Positions 20,741 through 32,332 of a DNA stretch of 64,000 nt are shown here, in pieces. The DNA comes from Lepidodermella squamata (Eukaryota; Gastrotricha), in contig JBLDXI010000003.1 in assembly GCA_047495785.1 (NCBI GenBank), positions 2,914,001 through 2,978,000 of the forward strand, in the 5' to 3' direction. A program made the position numbers and the translations under genes. Within the stretch, counting starts at the first letter, position 1, and every line of letters begins with the position of its first letter. The notes under the pieces are model-generated. The model was not told the origin of the DNA, ran no database searches, and saw only the letters and a program-made list of their open reading frames with translations.

Positions 20741-23700
20741 TTAATCCACAGTTTGACACAGCATTGCACCATTAGGACTACAATTAGCGGTGACAAAGTA
20801 ACCATTTTCTTCATGAATACCTATTTCGTAATTGCAAGAGAGAAAATAATAATCGTGACGTGGGTTCCAAAATGTATCATCAATCTTACATTGCTTATCG
20901 GATGAAAGCGTCGTGTCAGCCCATTCAATAGGCGCAGTGCGGTTGACCATGAACGTCTCGCCCGTAACCCAAATAAACGAGTCGTAGATTGTTCGTTTAC
21001 CGCCAATAAAGACTGCGTACAACCTCTGCTGTTGAAGGTATGCCCTCATTGCTGCTATATCCGCTTCATTATTCAAAAAGGCAAGCTGCATGCCCATCCC
21101 AGCGCAAAATTCGGCTTGCTGCGTGAAATTTCCATTGAAATTTCCGGTAACGTAAGTAAACGGCTTCAAAACAGCAGAACATATAGCGTCATATATTATA
21201 CAAATTAACTCTTCGGATAATTCCTGTCAATCATTTCAGGTGAATTTCTTACCTTAGTTTTACTTTGACACACGCCTGTTTGGTAACTGTAGCTGCAGCT
21301 CTGGGCTCCGATGTTAGCTATGGTTACAATAAGACCTCGGAATCGAGATTCAATATGAAGTATGAAGTATGAAATGAAATAAGGGCGAAAAACTTACAAT
21401 CGTCTGATCCCAACGGGCCTGCAGTCCCCCATGATGGACTGAACATGTCAACAATCGAATCGTCCAGCATCCATCTGAACGCTGCAAAGGCGCCGAGAGC
21501 TCCAAAGTAATTGCGATACTAAAAATGACAAAAATTCAATCTTATACCTAGTGCTCATTTCCAGACCCCTTCGCCCCTTAGAACCACGAAATCAAAATTG
21601 CGGAATACATCATATTTACTTTATCGCTAGCCTGCTTGGCTGCTCGATAGTCGGACATATCTTGTTGAGTCCTCAGGACAGGGGCCCGTTTGCCAATCGA
21701 TCGACAGTAATTCACCACTTTTCGATTCGAGTTAATACCAAGCACGACGAAGCGTGCTGACAACATAAAAATAATTGAAAATTTTTGAAAAACAATTATT
21801 CCAATCGAATGCAAGAATTTCATCTAACTGATCTCACCTTTTTCACATTGTGCACCGTAAAAATTGGCAGGGCAAGAGCATTTCCGGGTGTTGTTGTCAT
21901 ATGTGCCATTATTTGTGCAATTTTTAGCCTGGAATAAATCCCGAAAATTTCAAAGCAATGCAAGCTTAAGGAGTGCGCACATACTCGTCATGTAATTTTT
22001 TTTGCTAATAAGCAATAAGTTTTTTTTGCGGGTCGTATGTGTTTGCAGAAAGAAATCGCATACACCCGCCAGCTCACAAACTGATTTCTTTTTTCCTCGT
22101 ATGTAATTTCTGATCAAAGAAGCCACTGAAAAAAATGGCCAACTTTGACGGGGCTCGAACCCTGTCCGCCTGTTGAACAGGCCAGTATAATAGCAACTGC
22201 ACCATGTTGCCATCACATTTTTTTATTACTCTAAACTGGCCGATAATTGGCTGCTAAAGCCATTCGTGTTTTCTGGGTCAAACGCGGGCATGAGTCATGA
22301 TATTTGACCTAATTGCTGGCAAGCATCAGGGCATTTTTTGCCTTAAAACCTAATTTATAGGTCACACATTAAGCTTGACGGCTTAGCCAAGTCGATATAA
22401 TTATCGATGTTTGTGAGAGCGTCAAGGGTTCGTCTCAACGTGCCGCCATCGCTTTTTTCGACGACTTGACGGAGCAAAAAGAAATTACATACGAGGAAAA
22501 AAGAAATCAGTTTGTGAGCTGGCGGGTGTATGCGATTCGCTGTGTGCGTATGTTTTTCCTCGTATGCGTAAGAAAAAAAATAGAAACGAGTTTGTGCGAG
22601 AACCTTTAAAGTACGAAAATCACCTGTGCCAATTCATTCATGCAATTTCGATGATTTTCAGCGAAAACTCGAGTTGCAGAAACTATTGCGACCTGTTTTC
22701 ATGAAGAAAATGATAAACTTTTCAATACGAATAGAACCTTTCACCTGGGTCCAGCCACTTGGGCACATATCGTAGCAACCTTCGCCTGTAGCAGATGAGC
22801 ATCGAACAGCGTACTGCGAGAGAAATAACTCAAATAAATCATATTGCAAGAGCTAATCCGATGACGTACCCATTTTAGGCAAGATTCTTTGTTAATGTAG
22901 ACACTTCGCGAGAAGGTGGACGTTTCATTTGCAAGACACCCTGTGGCTTTGGGCCGGCAATCCGTGAAGGCGAACGAAGTCGAGTCGAAACAACGGATTT
23001 GTGGCTTCTCTTCGTCAGGAACCTTCACTGTAACGAAAAATAGATGTCGACGGTTCCCTCGCTTGAAAATTCAATTACAAATGCCATTTGCACAAGCAGC
23101 AAGGTTGGCGTGACGTCGATTGAAGGTCTGAGGAAATTGAAATGACTGAAGTTCGCGAGGTTCCCTTTTCCAAAAAACTCACGCTTCCAGCTGGGCAAGT
23201 GATGTTAACTGGCACGCATGTAAATAGCTGGCCGGATGATAGGCAGCTGTCGAACTGACGGTTCTAAAAGGGAAATTTCGCATGGAATACGCTTATGCTT
23301 GGAAACTATCAAGAGTTACAGCAAAGTTAGCAAGTGCGTTGTTGCACTCGGCCAGATTAGCCGCCGTAGTGCCTCTCCAATTTATGTTGGGTGGAATCTG
23401 GGAACAATATTAGTAAATTCCATTAACACTTTAACTGCCAAAAATAGACTGCGATGTCCGATATTTGGGTCTAATTCCTGGGTCTCTCAAAAAGTCATTT
23501 CTTTTGGGTCAACGATGTGTCGAGGGGCAAAATGCCTGACGGCAAAGTGTAGGCCATGACCTGGCGGTTCTTTTGACACCAAATTTAGGGCCAAAGACAT
23601 CAAGGAACGCACAGAAATCAAACTTGAAAAACAGTGAAATTTCGATTGTTGCGCCATAATCTGGGTCTAATAATTAGGTCCAATTCTTGGGTCTGATTTT

Positions 23701-25704
23701 TGGCTCTAATCCAAATTTCGACGTTATTTCACTGTCATTTTCAATGACCTGCTCAGACCTTGTGGCCCCGAATTCGGTGTCAAAAGAACCGCCAGGTCAT
23801 GGCCTACACTTTGCCGTCAGGCATTTTGTCCCTCGACACATCGTTGACCCAAAAGAAATGACTTTTTGAGAGACCCAGGAATTAGACCCAAATATCGGAC
23901 ATCGCAGTCTATTTTTGGCAGTTAAAGTGTTAAATATTATGATACTTACAACGATTTCGTTAGACTTGCAGCCAATTCCACCAGGTTGGCAGCGGGGCGT
24001 CAATGCCGCAAATTTGTAACAAATTCGGCCCGTCTGAAAGGAAAAGAGGAAAAATTTGCGAATTTGTTCGAGAAAATATGACTTTTCCATTTTTTAAGAT
24101 ATATCAATGAGCCCCAAATGACATGAATTTGCGTAAAATACAAGGACATAGCGAAGTATTGAATCGGATAAGGAAACTAACCCCAGCGTTTGCACAATCC
24201 GTCCACTCGAAAGATCCGCCAAGCTGTTGAGGTTATATAGGCAAATGGAATTATCTGATTATTCAGTTGTGCTGTCTAACCGACCTGATACAGTGCTCCC
24301 TCGATTAGTGCACAGGCTCGGGGCTGTGGGTCGTGCACTTATCTAGGGTTGCAGCTAAAGAGGGCTGTTAAAGAGCTAGGGATGAATCATAAGTGTGTAG
24401 CTACGTTTTTTTCTCAGTTGCTAAGGAGACGTTGTTTTTAGTGGTTAGCCATATCTGAAACCAAGCCCGAGATATTTTTTAAGAATCCGCAATTTTTTTC
24501 CTAAAAGCATCTGTTGCCAGTAATGAATTGAAAATGATCGTTCGTCCACTATTAGGATCATTTGGATCATGTTTCGGATCAATGGCCTTTGGCCTTTTGG
24601 AGCAAGTATGGTAATTAGGTGGCTTTTCTCATGATTGTCAATACCGAAATTATTTTTTAAAAGGGGCTGGTAGTTATTATCATGTCAAAATTTAAAGTAG
24701 AATGAGTGCTCGAATAAATTCCAGATTTCTGGAATTTTTGCACTAATGAAATTGTGTGCCTATTTTTTCAACAGTAGCAAAAATCTAAGCATCTGCGATA
24801 ATGAACTATTTTACAATATATAACTTATTACTGATTTAGCCACATTTTACCGGGATGAGCTAGCTAGGTTAAGTTCAAATTTCCCTTCTATCAACGAGCT
24901 TTTCTGTTGAAGTATTTGTTAAACGAATTCAAGATTACAAGGGCTTAAAAATCAATCAATTTATCTTCACGCTGAACAGCCATCGTAAATCACTCTAATT
25001 TGCCAAGTCATTAAATCATCCACTATCCAGCGTTCCATCAATGAGATTATAGTAGTTGTGAATGAAAAAAAATCACGAATATGTCAGACGCGTGCACACT
25101 ACCAATCGCACTCTCATTGATCTGAGATAAAAAACGTTGATCTGTAAAGATCGAGAGATCACGTCGCCTACAATTGCTGGGTTAATAATTTGGCATGTGA
25201 AAAGTTTATCGCCTTCAGCTAATTCCAGCTAATTTAGGCCGGCCTTTATCAATGGGATAATCTTCCTTATTAGAGAGCAAAAATTATTCGAAAAGCAACA
25301 AATTAGCTGCTGAAATTCCCCGCGTCGATCCAAGCTTAACCGGCACCGCCTTTTCATTGCTAAAAAAGGTGTGGCTCAGCCAGCGTTGCTAATGAAGCTA
25401 TTTTCTTCAACTTTAATAAATTTAATTTTGTAAATAATTTTTTCTTTCACTAATAAAAAATATTTAATTACCAAATTTGAGGGGGCTGTAAAAGTGTGGC
25501 AGATAACGAGGGAATTGTACATAGCCAGGGTGCACTTAGCGAGGGAGCACTGTACTCCACTAGCAAGCGATTGCAGCCACCCTGAGCTTCGTCTTTGCAT
25601 GCTATAAACGTGTTGTCGAATATCGAGAAGCATCGAACCCAACCGCATTCGACATCTTTGAATGTAATAAATAAAATAGCGATAAAATTCAGCAAATTCC
25701 GCAT
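20741..25704 (-). CDS. Secreted multi-domain C-type lectin / EGF protein, first exon interrupted by a transposon
   Basis: Fourteen exons read downward from ATG 25704: 25704-25553 plus 24288-24285, 24223-24182, 24033-23950, 23397-23320, 23263-23183, 23127-23079, 23027-22870, 22813-22745, 22692-22624, 21928-21838, 21756-21620, 21518-21398, 21317-21253 and 21163-20741. Phases agree throughout, for about 540 aa. Order: signal peptide (MRNLLNFIAILFITF), several Cys-rich modules with recurring ANLAxCNNAL/AACANGI-type segments, an EGF-like domain (CTNNGTYDNNTRKCSCPANF), a first C-type-lectin-like region (exons 11-13) and a second one in exon 14 (WVTGE, WADTT, terminal Cys). The EPN/QPD and WND calcium motifs are not clearly conserved, so sugar binding is uncertain. 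A 1.26-kb element sits two codons before the end of exon 1, so the gene may be broken. Confidence 0.68.
22034..22552. mobile_element. Foldback element in lectin intron 9
   Basis: Arms 22034-22111 and 22480-22552 are inverted copies (shared strings include CATACACCCGCCAGCTCACA and GATTTCTTTTTTCCTCGTAT). The 370-bp middle holds the tRNA-like segment. The host intron (21929-22623) is about 690 bp against about 55 bp for its neighbours, consistent with insertion. Confidence 0.6.
22138..22217 (-). tRNA. Degenerate tRNA-like sequence (probable pseudo-tRNA or tRNA-derived repeat)
   Basis: On the minus strand an A-box-like TGGTGCAGTTGC, a hairpin GCCTG-TTCAA-CAGGC in the anticodon-arm position and a B-box-like GGGTTCGAGCCC have tRNA spacing, followed by a T7 run that could end Pol III transcription. 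The acceptor arms pair only with a bulge and the T-stem has an extra A, so I cannot assign an anticodon with confidence. Confidence 0.4.
23423..23933. mobile_element. TTAA-flanked MITE (piggyBac-like) in lectin intron 3
   Basis: Body 23427-23929 with about 155-bp inverted arms starting CACTTTAACTGCCAAAAATA. TTAA lies on both sides (23423-23426, 23930-23933). Removing it leaves a 48-bp intron, the local norm. The TTAA target and ACTGCC terminus match the element at 49666-54135. Confidence 0.75.
24289..25554. mobile_element. pogo/Tigger-like DNA transposon (non-autonomous)
   Basis: Body 24291-25552 with termini CAGTGCTCCCTCG at both ends in inverted orientation and TA duplicated outside (24289-24290, 25553-25554), the pattern of Tc1/mariner-pogo elements. 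No transposase-length ORF is seen in the 1.26 kb. It lies inside the last codons of the lectin gene's first exon. Confidence 0.72.
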
Positions 25705-26510
25705 TGTATCAACGGTATCACATAAGTGGTTGAATTAATTTGATTTTAACACAGAAAAAACGTTGAAATAAAAAATTTAATTTTTCTTTATCACCCTTCT
25801 TGTTATAAAATTAGTTCATACCAGAACGCGTGCGCACGGGCATGAAATATCGCGTGCTATAGAGGTTGTTTTCCAACTTTTGATCCAACAATGATGTAAC
25901 AACATACCTGCCCTTGAAATCGAGACGAAATTAGTGGCGAAATTGATTGAAAACCTGAAACCGAGCTAAAATAGCTGTCAACTCTAGCAAATAAAAGATG
26001 TTTCTCGTGAAAAAATGTAATTTCTGTCAAAAACAGGATTTTGCTGACGAAAAATCCGTGATCCAATTCGAAGCATAGTCCTATCTCGAATAGTAGGTAG
26101 CCTAGGCTACTACGGCACGTTATAGAAACGTGTGCTCTGCTGCACTGAACCGTATTTTAAAACGAAAACTGCGATGATTTTTGTTGTGCAGCGTTCCTTT
26201 TTATTCTTAATTGTCAGCCATTAGACGACCCAGCTAATAGCTAATCATGAAAAAATTGAGTTTTGAAAGACGCAAAATAAAGTCAGGTTTTCGTTGCATA
26301 AGCCTATCTCAAATAGAAGACTAACAGCCTTGAATTGTAGCCTACTTTTGCCATATTTCAAGGTGTCATTTTTGTATAAGCCTGGGATAGTACTTGGGTA
26401 ACTACGGCACTTTACCTCGGTCTAATACTAGCGGTTGTCTTTCGTTATCCGAAATACTTATTATTTTTTAATTTTTAGTCATACTCCTACTGATATTGCT
26501 AGAGCTGGTA
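25705..26510. other. Intergenic upstream of the lectin gene
   Basis: AT-rich, divergent spacer. Presumably carries the lectin-gene promoter, but no clear core elements are visible. No gene recognised. Confidence 0.35.
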
Positions 26511-26692
26511 CAGGGTGGCCAAAAAATTCTGCAGAAGGCGAATTCGATGAGCATCATTTTAATGAGGAATATCAAGAAATTGAGGAGTTTCATCATTGGC
26601 AAAAGAATGCTTGAAATTCTTCAACTTCTTGAAGTCCTCATTAAATTGATGCGCATCGAATTCGCCTTCTGCAGAATTTTTTGGCCACCCTT
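26511..26692. mobile_element. Tc1/mariner-like MITE, copy 1
   Basis: Ends CAGGGTGGCCAAAAAATTCT and its inverted counterpart with TA on both sides; the arms contain GAAGGCGAATTCGATG. A second, diverged copy lies at 48996-49151. Confidence 0.65.
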
Positions 26693-26859
26693 TAGTAACA
26701 TTTCGAGTGATCTTGATTGGCTCAGAATGCAGGAACACTTTTCTTGCACGGTTCATCGTTATCGCAAGAAATAGTAATGAATATTCGAAATTCGCTAGCC
26801 GTTTATGATGCGTTTTCCGAGGCGGCGTTGAATCCCAAATAATTAGCAAGGACTCTTTT

Positions 26860-26989
26860 TCAATTACTCCAATTAAGACAGAGTGGCATGGTATAAAAAC
26901 AGCGAGAATTTAGCTCAATTATCATCAGCCATCTTTCGCTTTTTCATTTGCTAATCAATACTTTATCTTCATCTCATTCTCAATCAACA
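26860..26989 (+). promoter_or_regulatory. KSV4 promoter, near-identical to KSV5 and similar to KSV6
   Basis: AATTAAGACAGAGTGGCATG is followed by TATAAAA at 26892-26898, AGCTCAATTATCATCA and a CT-rich 5' UTR ending CTCAATCAACA before the ATG. The same order is found at 33772-33889 and on the minus strand at 43836-43955. Confidence 0.7.
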
Positions 26990-27484
26990 ATGCGCGCTTT
27001 CCTCGCTATTGCTGTAGTCGTCCTGCTCGGACTTGGTAATCTTGTTCCCAAATCATTTTCACCATAATTTCTTCATTGTATTATTTCAGCTTACTCCGAG
27101 GCCAAAGTCTGGAATGTCGAGTCGAAGGAAATGCACCGGAACTACGAGAAGAAGGTGAGCACCTCGGCGAGCCGCTCCTTCGAGAACAAGAGGGCTTTCC
27201 GCAAGGGACGTGCCTTCCCGATGAAGAAGCGCCACGGCAAGAAGATGAACAAGCGCCGCGGATCCTTCTCCAAGTCGGTCTCCAAGTCTGTTTCCTACTC
27301 GCGGTCCGCCTCCTTCTCCGGCAACCGCAAGAACAAGCGATTCGGTGGTCGCAAGTTCGGCAAGCACGGCAAGAACTTCGGCTACGGCCGCAAGGGCGGC
27401 AAGTTCGGCCACGGCAAGTTCGGCGGCCGCAAGGCCAACAAGGGCTCGTACTCCTTCAGCAAGTCCGTCAGCGTCTCCAACTAA
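26990..27484 (+). CDS. KSV4: short secreted basic Ser-rich protein, KSV family
   Basis: Exons 26990-27035 (46 nt) and 27090-27484, with a 54-bp phase-1 intron. The product is 146 aa with the NRKNKRF form and an EMHRNYEKK variant (Asn replacing His). Its promoter and 5' UTR are almost identical to those of KSV5, 7 kb away, whereas its coding exon is closer to KSV3 in indel pattern, so promoter and coding exon do not give the same nearest relative. Confidence 0.87.
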
Positions 27485-28440
27485 ATGAAACCTCAAAACA
27501 ATAAATTATGATTATGAATCAATCGTAAATTGTAGCCGCTTTCGGTGAATAAAAACTGCGATGAATTTCATGTTCATTCTTTTTACCGTTCTTTTAGCGT
27601 TTAGCGGATTCCACTATAGACACTTCTGTCAATGACACATTTTCCCTTAACCAAAAGGCTAACAGCTGGCCTAAATTAACAATGAGCAATGAGCCTATTA
27701 GAAGTCCATCGGTGATTTGGGATCAGTTGTTTTAAATAGCTTCATTTGCCTACTCGCCCATGGTGTCAATTTTCAACGAAATTATTTGCGCATGAAAATA
27801 AAGTTAACGCACATTTTTAAGGCCACATTTTAGGTATGATTTAGGTAACTAAACAGGTAATTTGTTCCCAATTTGTTCCCAACTTTTATTTCCTTATTTT
27901 TGTGAATTTCAAAGCAAAAGCTCGGATTAAATGTCTTGTAAATAAAATTAAAGAAAATTAAATGATAATTTTGATGAAATCACTCTGATCATGCCGTTGA
28001 TGAAAAGAGGGCACTGATAGCGAGTAGGCAACAATGAACCTTTCTCATGGCTGTTCCATGAAGCTCTTGGAAATTGTTGATACATGAAAATTTACCACAA
28101 GGCCTGAAAAGGGGTCCCCCACAGAGTAGCAGGCTTCAAATAAAGCACAGAGCAACAAATGGTGCAAACACCAGATTAAATGGCAACAAATCACAGAAGC
28201 ATTAAAGTGAAATAAAAAACGTGTTTACTCGATTTTTTTGAGTGCGCGCGGACACACGTGTTACGCAATGCGTTGCAAGTCATGCTCGTGTGTGCATGTC
28301 TTTAAAATAGCGCATGGACATGATGATTGCTCATTCGTTTTATTTGATTTATTTGATTATTTGATGGCATTTCAAAACTTCATTCTTTAAACTGCTTACT
28401 GCTATTATTTTGATGGCTAAAATCGTCGCCAACCTGAAAA
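27485..28440. other. Intergenic, no gene recognised
   Basis: AT-rich. A short imperfect inverted GC-rich pair (ACACACGTGTTACGC and CTCGTGTGTGCATG) occurs near 28252-28301. Nothing else. Confidence 0.35.
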
Positions 28441-28597
28441 TGTTGCTAGCGATGCTCCTCCGGCCAGTCTAGGCCGGGATCGGCCACCGAAGAATGCTGG
28501 CGCAGTTTCAGAGCAACCAATGAAACGTGGCCGCGGTCGCCGCCGTGAAACCCAACGCAGCTGTTACGAGTCTGAAAAAGCGGCGCGCGCAGAATAA
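28441..28597 (+). other. GC-rich coding-like segment, possible terminal exon
   Basis: A frame open from about 28420 to a TAA near 28597 reads like coding DNA (DAPPASLGRDRPPKNAG, MKRGRGRRRETQRS) and is GC-rich against AT-rich surroundings. AATAAA sites follow near 28710. I find no start codon or convincing upstream exon, so it may be a last exon or a relic. Confidence 0.25.
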
Positions 28598-28599
28598 GA

Positions 28600-29755
28600 C
28601 TATGACGTCCGATTGCGAAATTGTGTAAAACTGTGCTGAAATGCCATGTAATTTTGTTACATACCTGGATAGCTTGATCGCTTAAATCTCAATCTCAATC
28701 TTCAATCTCAATAAAATAAATAAAATCGCAAGCAAATAAAAAATGTTTCACCTGGTTGCGCACCTCAAAAAGTGGTCCTAATTGCTTCGCGAAAATCACT
28801 ACTTGCATGCCACCAACATTAAGCAGCTTTGGTTTAACACGCGGTGTTAATCTAATTAATAACGTTTATTTTACTTTGAAGCCTTTTTTTAATTTACATG
28901 GAAGCCATACTGCTTTGAAGCGTTTAATTTGAAGCCTGCTATTAAATTTTCCCTACTTTGTAGGGGACCCCCTGAAAAGAAAACAGAAACCCATGTCATG
29001 TATCTTTTTTCGAAGCTAATATCAACTCAGATTTGATCAGCATTTACTCGATGAGGTCCCTATTTTTTTATTCAGTCGAATATAACCTGAATACAAGAAT
29101 ATTCGATCCCTGGTAATCATGCTCAGGTGCTGGTGTTGCTGATGTTTCAATTCCCTGAAGTTCTTGATTTTCCTGACGTCAGCGAATTGAACGTATGGAC
29201 GTAGAATTTCCGCACTATTTTATTTGAATTTTTGCAAGCAAATTTCAGTTCAAATAACGCGATTTCAAATAATTTCAAATTTGCCAAAATTCAAATAAAA
29301 TAGCGCGAAAATTCTAGTTCCTTTTGGTAGCATATAAGGATTCGAGACATTTTTCTAAAATGTTACATTGGATGTGGAATGGAAAATCTAATCCTCAATT
29401 TTAACAGTGAAAACGTGAGCCCTAAATTAAGTGCGGCAAATATTTTAATTATGGCACAAACAGGTAATTTTTCTGCTCTATTGTGCGACTTTTCGGTTTC
29501 GATCAAACTTATTGGCCGCGCCATGTTCGAATTTTAAAAGAAGACAAATATTCAGCCGAAAGATTGATGCGTTAAAAATTAAAAATCTATCATCGATAAT
29601 TTGCAAAAAGGCATCATTAGTTGGCGCGCGGCGATTGCGATTTATGAAACCGAAAAACCAGGCCATCCTCATTTCTCGCGCTATAAAAGCTTTGATTTAT
29701 TATCGAAAATTCATCAGCTATAATCAATTCTGATTCAACTTTTTCATTTAAAAAA
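28600..29755. other. Intergenic upstream of the TGP1 gene
   Basis: AT-rich. CGCTATAAAAGC near 29680 followed by ATTCATCAGC is the likely promoter of the next gene. Nothing else recognised. Confidence 0.4.
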
Positions 29756-30423
29756 ATGCGCGTCATCCTCGTCGTTGCGGCTGTTTGCCTCTTGCAAATT
29801 GGTTGGAATTTTTTTTTAATTTTCAAATTTAAATAATTTTTTCTACAACAGGTCTAGGATCTGCCGGAGATGCGAAACGTCACCGAGCTGGTCGGGTTAT
29901 GGAAGATATGGACAAAATGAAGGGTCGGTTCTTTTCGAGCGAAGAATCGCCGGAAGACCACAAGCAACGCCGCCCGGCCATTAACCAGCCGCACCGCAAA
30001 AGCAAGAGCGAATCCGAGCCAGCGAAGCGTAAACCGGCGCCGAAAGCGACGACCGCAAAGCCGACGAAGATGGTTGAATCGAGCGAGGAGCACAAGCCGC
30101 GCAAGCAACACCGAAACAAGCGGCCGAACAAGCGGCCGAGCAGCAAGAAGCACGATTCTTACGTTGATTCGTCGGAGAGCGACGAGCGCCGTAAGGTGAT
30201 CATCGAAGTTTGCGACGACTCGCGTGACGACAAGACCAAGGCCCCGAAGACGACGACTGGCAAGCCGGTGACCGGAGCAACGACTGGCCGCCCGGCGACT
30301 GGCGCCCCTGCGACCGGAGCCCCGACTACGACGCGTGCCCCTGGCGTGCCTGTTGTTGTTACGAGCGGCAACGTGAAGGAGGTTGATGTTGAGAATGCTC
30401 TCAAGGTTCGATTCAAGATGTGA
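29756..30423 (+). CDS. TGP1: secreted basic protein with Thr/Gly/Pro mucin-like segment
   Basis: Exons 29756-29801 (46 nt) and 29852-30423, with a 50-bp phase-1 intron. The product is 205 aa with signal peptide MRVILVVAAVCLLQI. The mature part is Lys/Arg/His-rich with acidic-Ser patches (FFSSEESPEDHK, VESSEEHK, YVDSSESDERR), typical of casein-kinase-like phosphorylation sites. A TTGKPVTGATTGRPATGAP repeat segment with likely O-glycosylation follows. The tail GNVKEVDVENALKVRF recurs in TGP2 and TGP3, defining a three-member family. Function unknown; the mixture of phospho-Ser, basic and mucin-like parts suggests an extracellular matrix or glue component. Confidence 0.8.
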
Positions 30424-31268
30424 GATGGGCAATGCGGCGATAAAAACATCTCTAAAATAACTTTCAATAATATTCGTGAAATGATTGAAGAATGTAATTA
30501 TTTACAAAGATTAATAAAATATTGAGATATTCAAGTTCCAATTTTTTCCAGAAAGATGTGTTTTATGTGTGCAAATTTTCGGTCCAGAAATCTCGGAAAT
30601 ATCGGAAAATCGCTCATCAGACATGCAAATTTGACTTTCCAAATTGAAAATGCTTCGAACCTAGAAACTAAACAATGCGCCAGAAAAACATTGTACGGCA
30701 GTTTCTGTTAAACCTTTTCATTTCTTAAGCGAATTTTATTTCAGGCTTAAGTTTTTAGAAAGGTTAGAAAGGTTCAGAAAGGTGTCTCGAAAAATATTTA
30801 TTGAAGCTTTTGTGGAACTTCATCTCGAAAAGACATGAAAGCTCGGAACTATATAACAATTGATGGTTAAAAAGTGAAAAGTGGGGTTTGGCTTTGTATT
30901 TTCCAACAAATGGCAACAAGTGTGTTGAAAAAGTGACGATTCTTGGATTCCTAGGTGTTCTTACTCAGTTATTCTCGAGAACTTTGAATTTTCCAAAAAA
31001 AATTCCTAACAACTCATGTTAAATGTTAATATTCTGATGGTTTAAGACATCGTCAAATCCCGAGTGATAATTTTAAGGTGGATTTGGAAAATTCTTGCAG
31101 TTGGACAAGCGTCACGTGACCTCATTAAAAGTCATCCCTTAATGACGAAATTTAAAATTCGAAACGGAATAGCAATAATTCAATCGTCTATATAACGGCG
31201 GAGAAGCGTTGAAGCAAGTATCAATCTTCTTCCTTTCGCTTTTCATTCCTACTTCCTCCGAAAAGAAA
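30424..31268. other. Intergenic between TGP1 and TGP2
   Basis: AT-rich. A CTATATAAC TATA-like site near 31189 and ATCAATCTTCTTCC mark the TGP2 promoter, conserved in TGP3. No gene. Confidence 0.4.
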
Positions 31269-32032
31269 ATGAGAATCATCCTTGCCGTGGCTGTTTTTGC
31301 TCTGTTGCAAATCGGTAACAAATTTTTTTAAATTTTTTTAAATTATTTTAAATTTATCGTTTTCAAGCTCTGACGTCAGCTGGCCGAGGCGGCGGGCGTC
31401 TGCCTGATTTCAACCGAAGTGGTTTCATGAAGATGGGCAGCGATTCGGACTTTTCCGCGTATAACGACAATCGCATGAAAAAGCACCGTCGCCAGCCCGG
31501 CCACGCCGACCGCCACCACCGCCGTCACCAGAAGCCGAAGAAGCCGGCCGCCAGCAGCGGCTCAAAGCCCAAGCCGACGACGACTCAGAAACCGAAAAAG
31601 CCCGAAACTGTCGAGAAGCGGCCGCGTCGCCACCACGCGAAACCCCGCCGCCACGAACCCCGCCGTCACCAGCGCGACCCCCGCAAGCTCAAGTACCGCA
31701 CGTCGTCGGGCGATGCCATCACTGTTTCGTCCATGTCACACGACTCGTCGTCGCCTCGCCGTCGTTATCATCGCAAGCCGGTCTACGTCAAGTACTGCAG
31801 CGATTCGGCTAGCAGCCAGATGAAGTCGACTGCCCATCCAGCCGCTGGCGGCTCGACGACTGCCCATCCAGCGACTGGCGGCGCGACGACTGGCCACCCC
31901 GCCACTGGCGCCCCCGGTACCACTGGCCAGCCGACGACGACCCGCGCCCCTGTTGCCGCTACTACAACTGCTGCTGGCAACGTCAAGGTGCTGCAGGTTG
32001 AAAACGGTCTGAAGTTCGCGTTCAATATTTAA
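31269..32032 (+). CDS. TGP2: secreted basic protein with Thr/Gly/Ala/Pro mucin-like segment
   Basis: Exons 31269-31314 (46 nt) and 31368-32032, with a 53-bp phase-1 intron. The product is 236 aa with signal peptide MRIILAVAVFALLQI. Mature order: GRGGGRLPDFN, MKMGSDSDFSAYNDN, long His/Arg/Lys/Pro stretch, Ser-rich SSGDAITVSSMSHDSSS, YVKYCSDSASS with the only clear Cys, then Ala/Thr/Gly/Pro repeats (TAHPATGGATTGHPATGAP) and the family tail GNVKVLQVENGLKFAF. It is nearly identical to TGP3 (54521-55283, opposite strand), including the promoter and the intron ends. Confidence 0.83.
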
Positions 32033-32332
32033 AATGATGATATAACGTATAAATTAATTGAAGATTGAATTATTTACTTTTACTGAGATCTACAATTTTG
32101 TGATGGAAATAAAATCAGATCGAGGTTCCAACATCACAATTTTTTGTACCCCCGAACGCCCATTAAAATCTACAATTTTGAAAAAGGCTGTATTGATGAC
32201 GACAGAATTGCCATTCTTTTACCAACTTTTCCACTAATTTTCAAAAATCAACTTCCGAGAAACGCCGAGAAACTGTTTTATGGCAAATTATAGGTAGTAA
32301 CAACTATAAAAATTCAAAAAGGCAAGCCAATA
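32033..32332. other. Intergenic, no feature seen
   Basis: AT-rich 3' flank of TGP2, with an AATAAA near 32109. Confidence 0.35.

Noticed and set aside
22138-22217. Functional tRNA gene
   Set aside because: Acceptor and T-stem pairing are imperfect and the anticodon is ambiguous; kept only as a degenerate tRNA-like element.
26986-26992. Spliced-leader trans-splicing sites at gene starts
   Set aside because: KSV genes have TATA boxes and conserved leaders upstream of the ATG, and no acceptor-like TTTCAG immediately before it.
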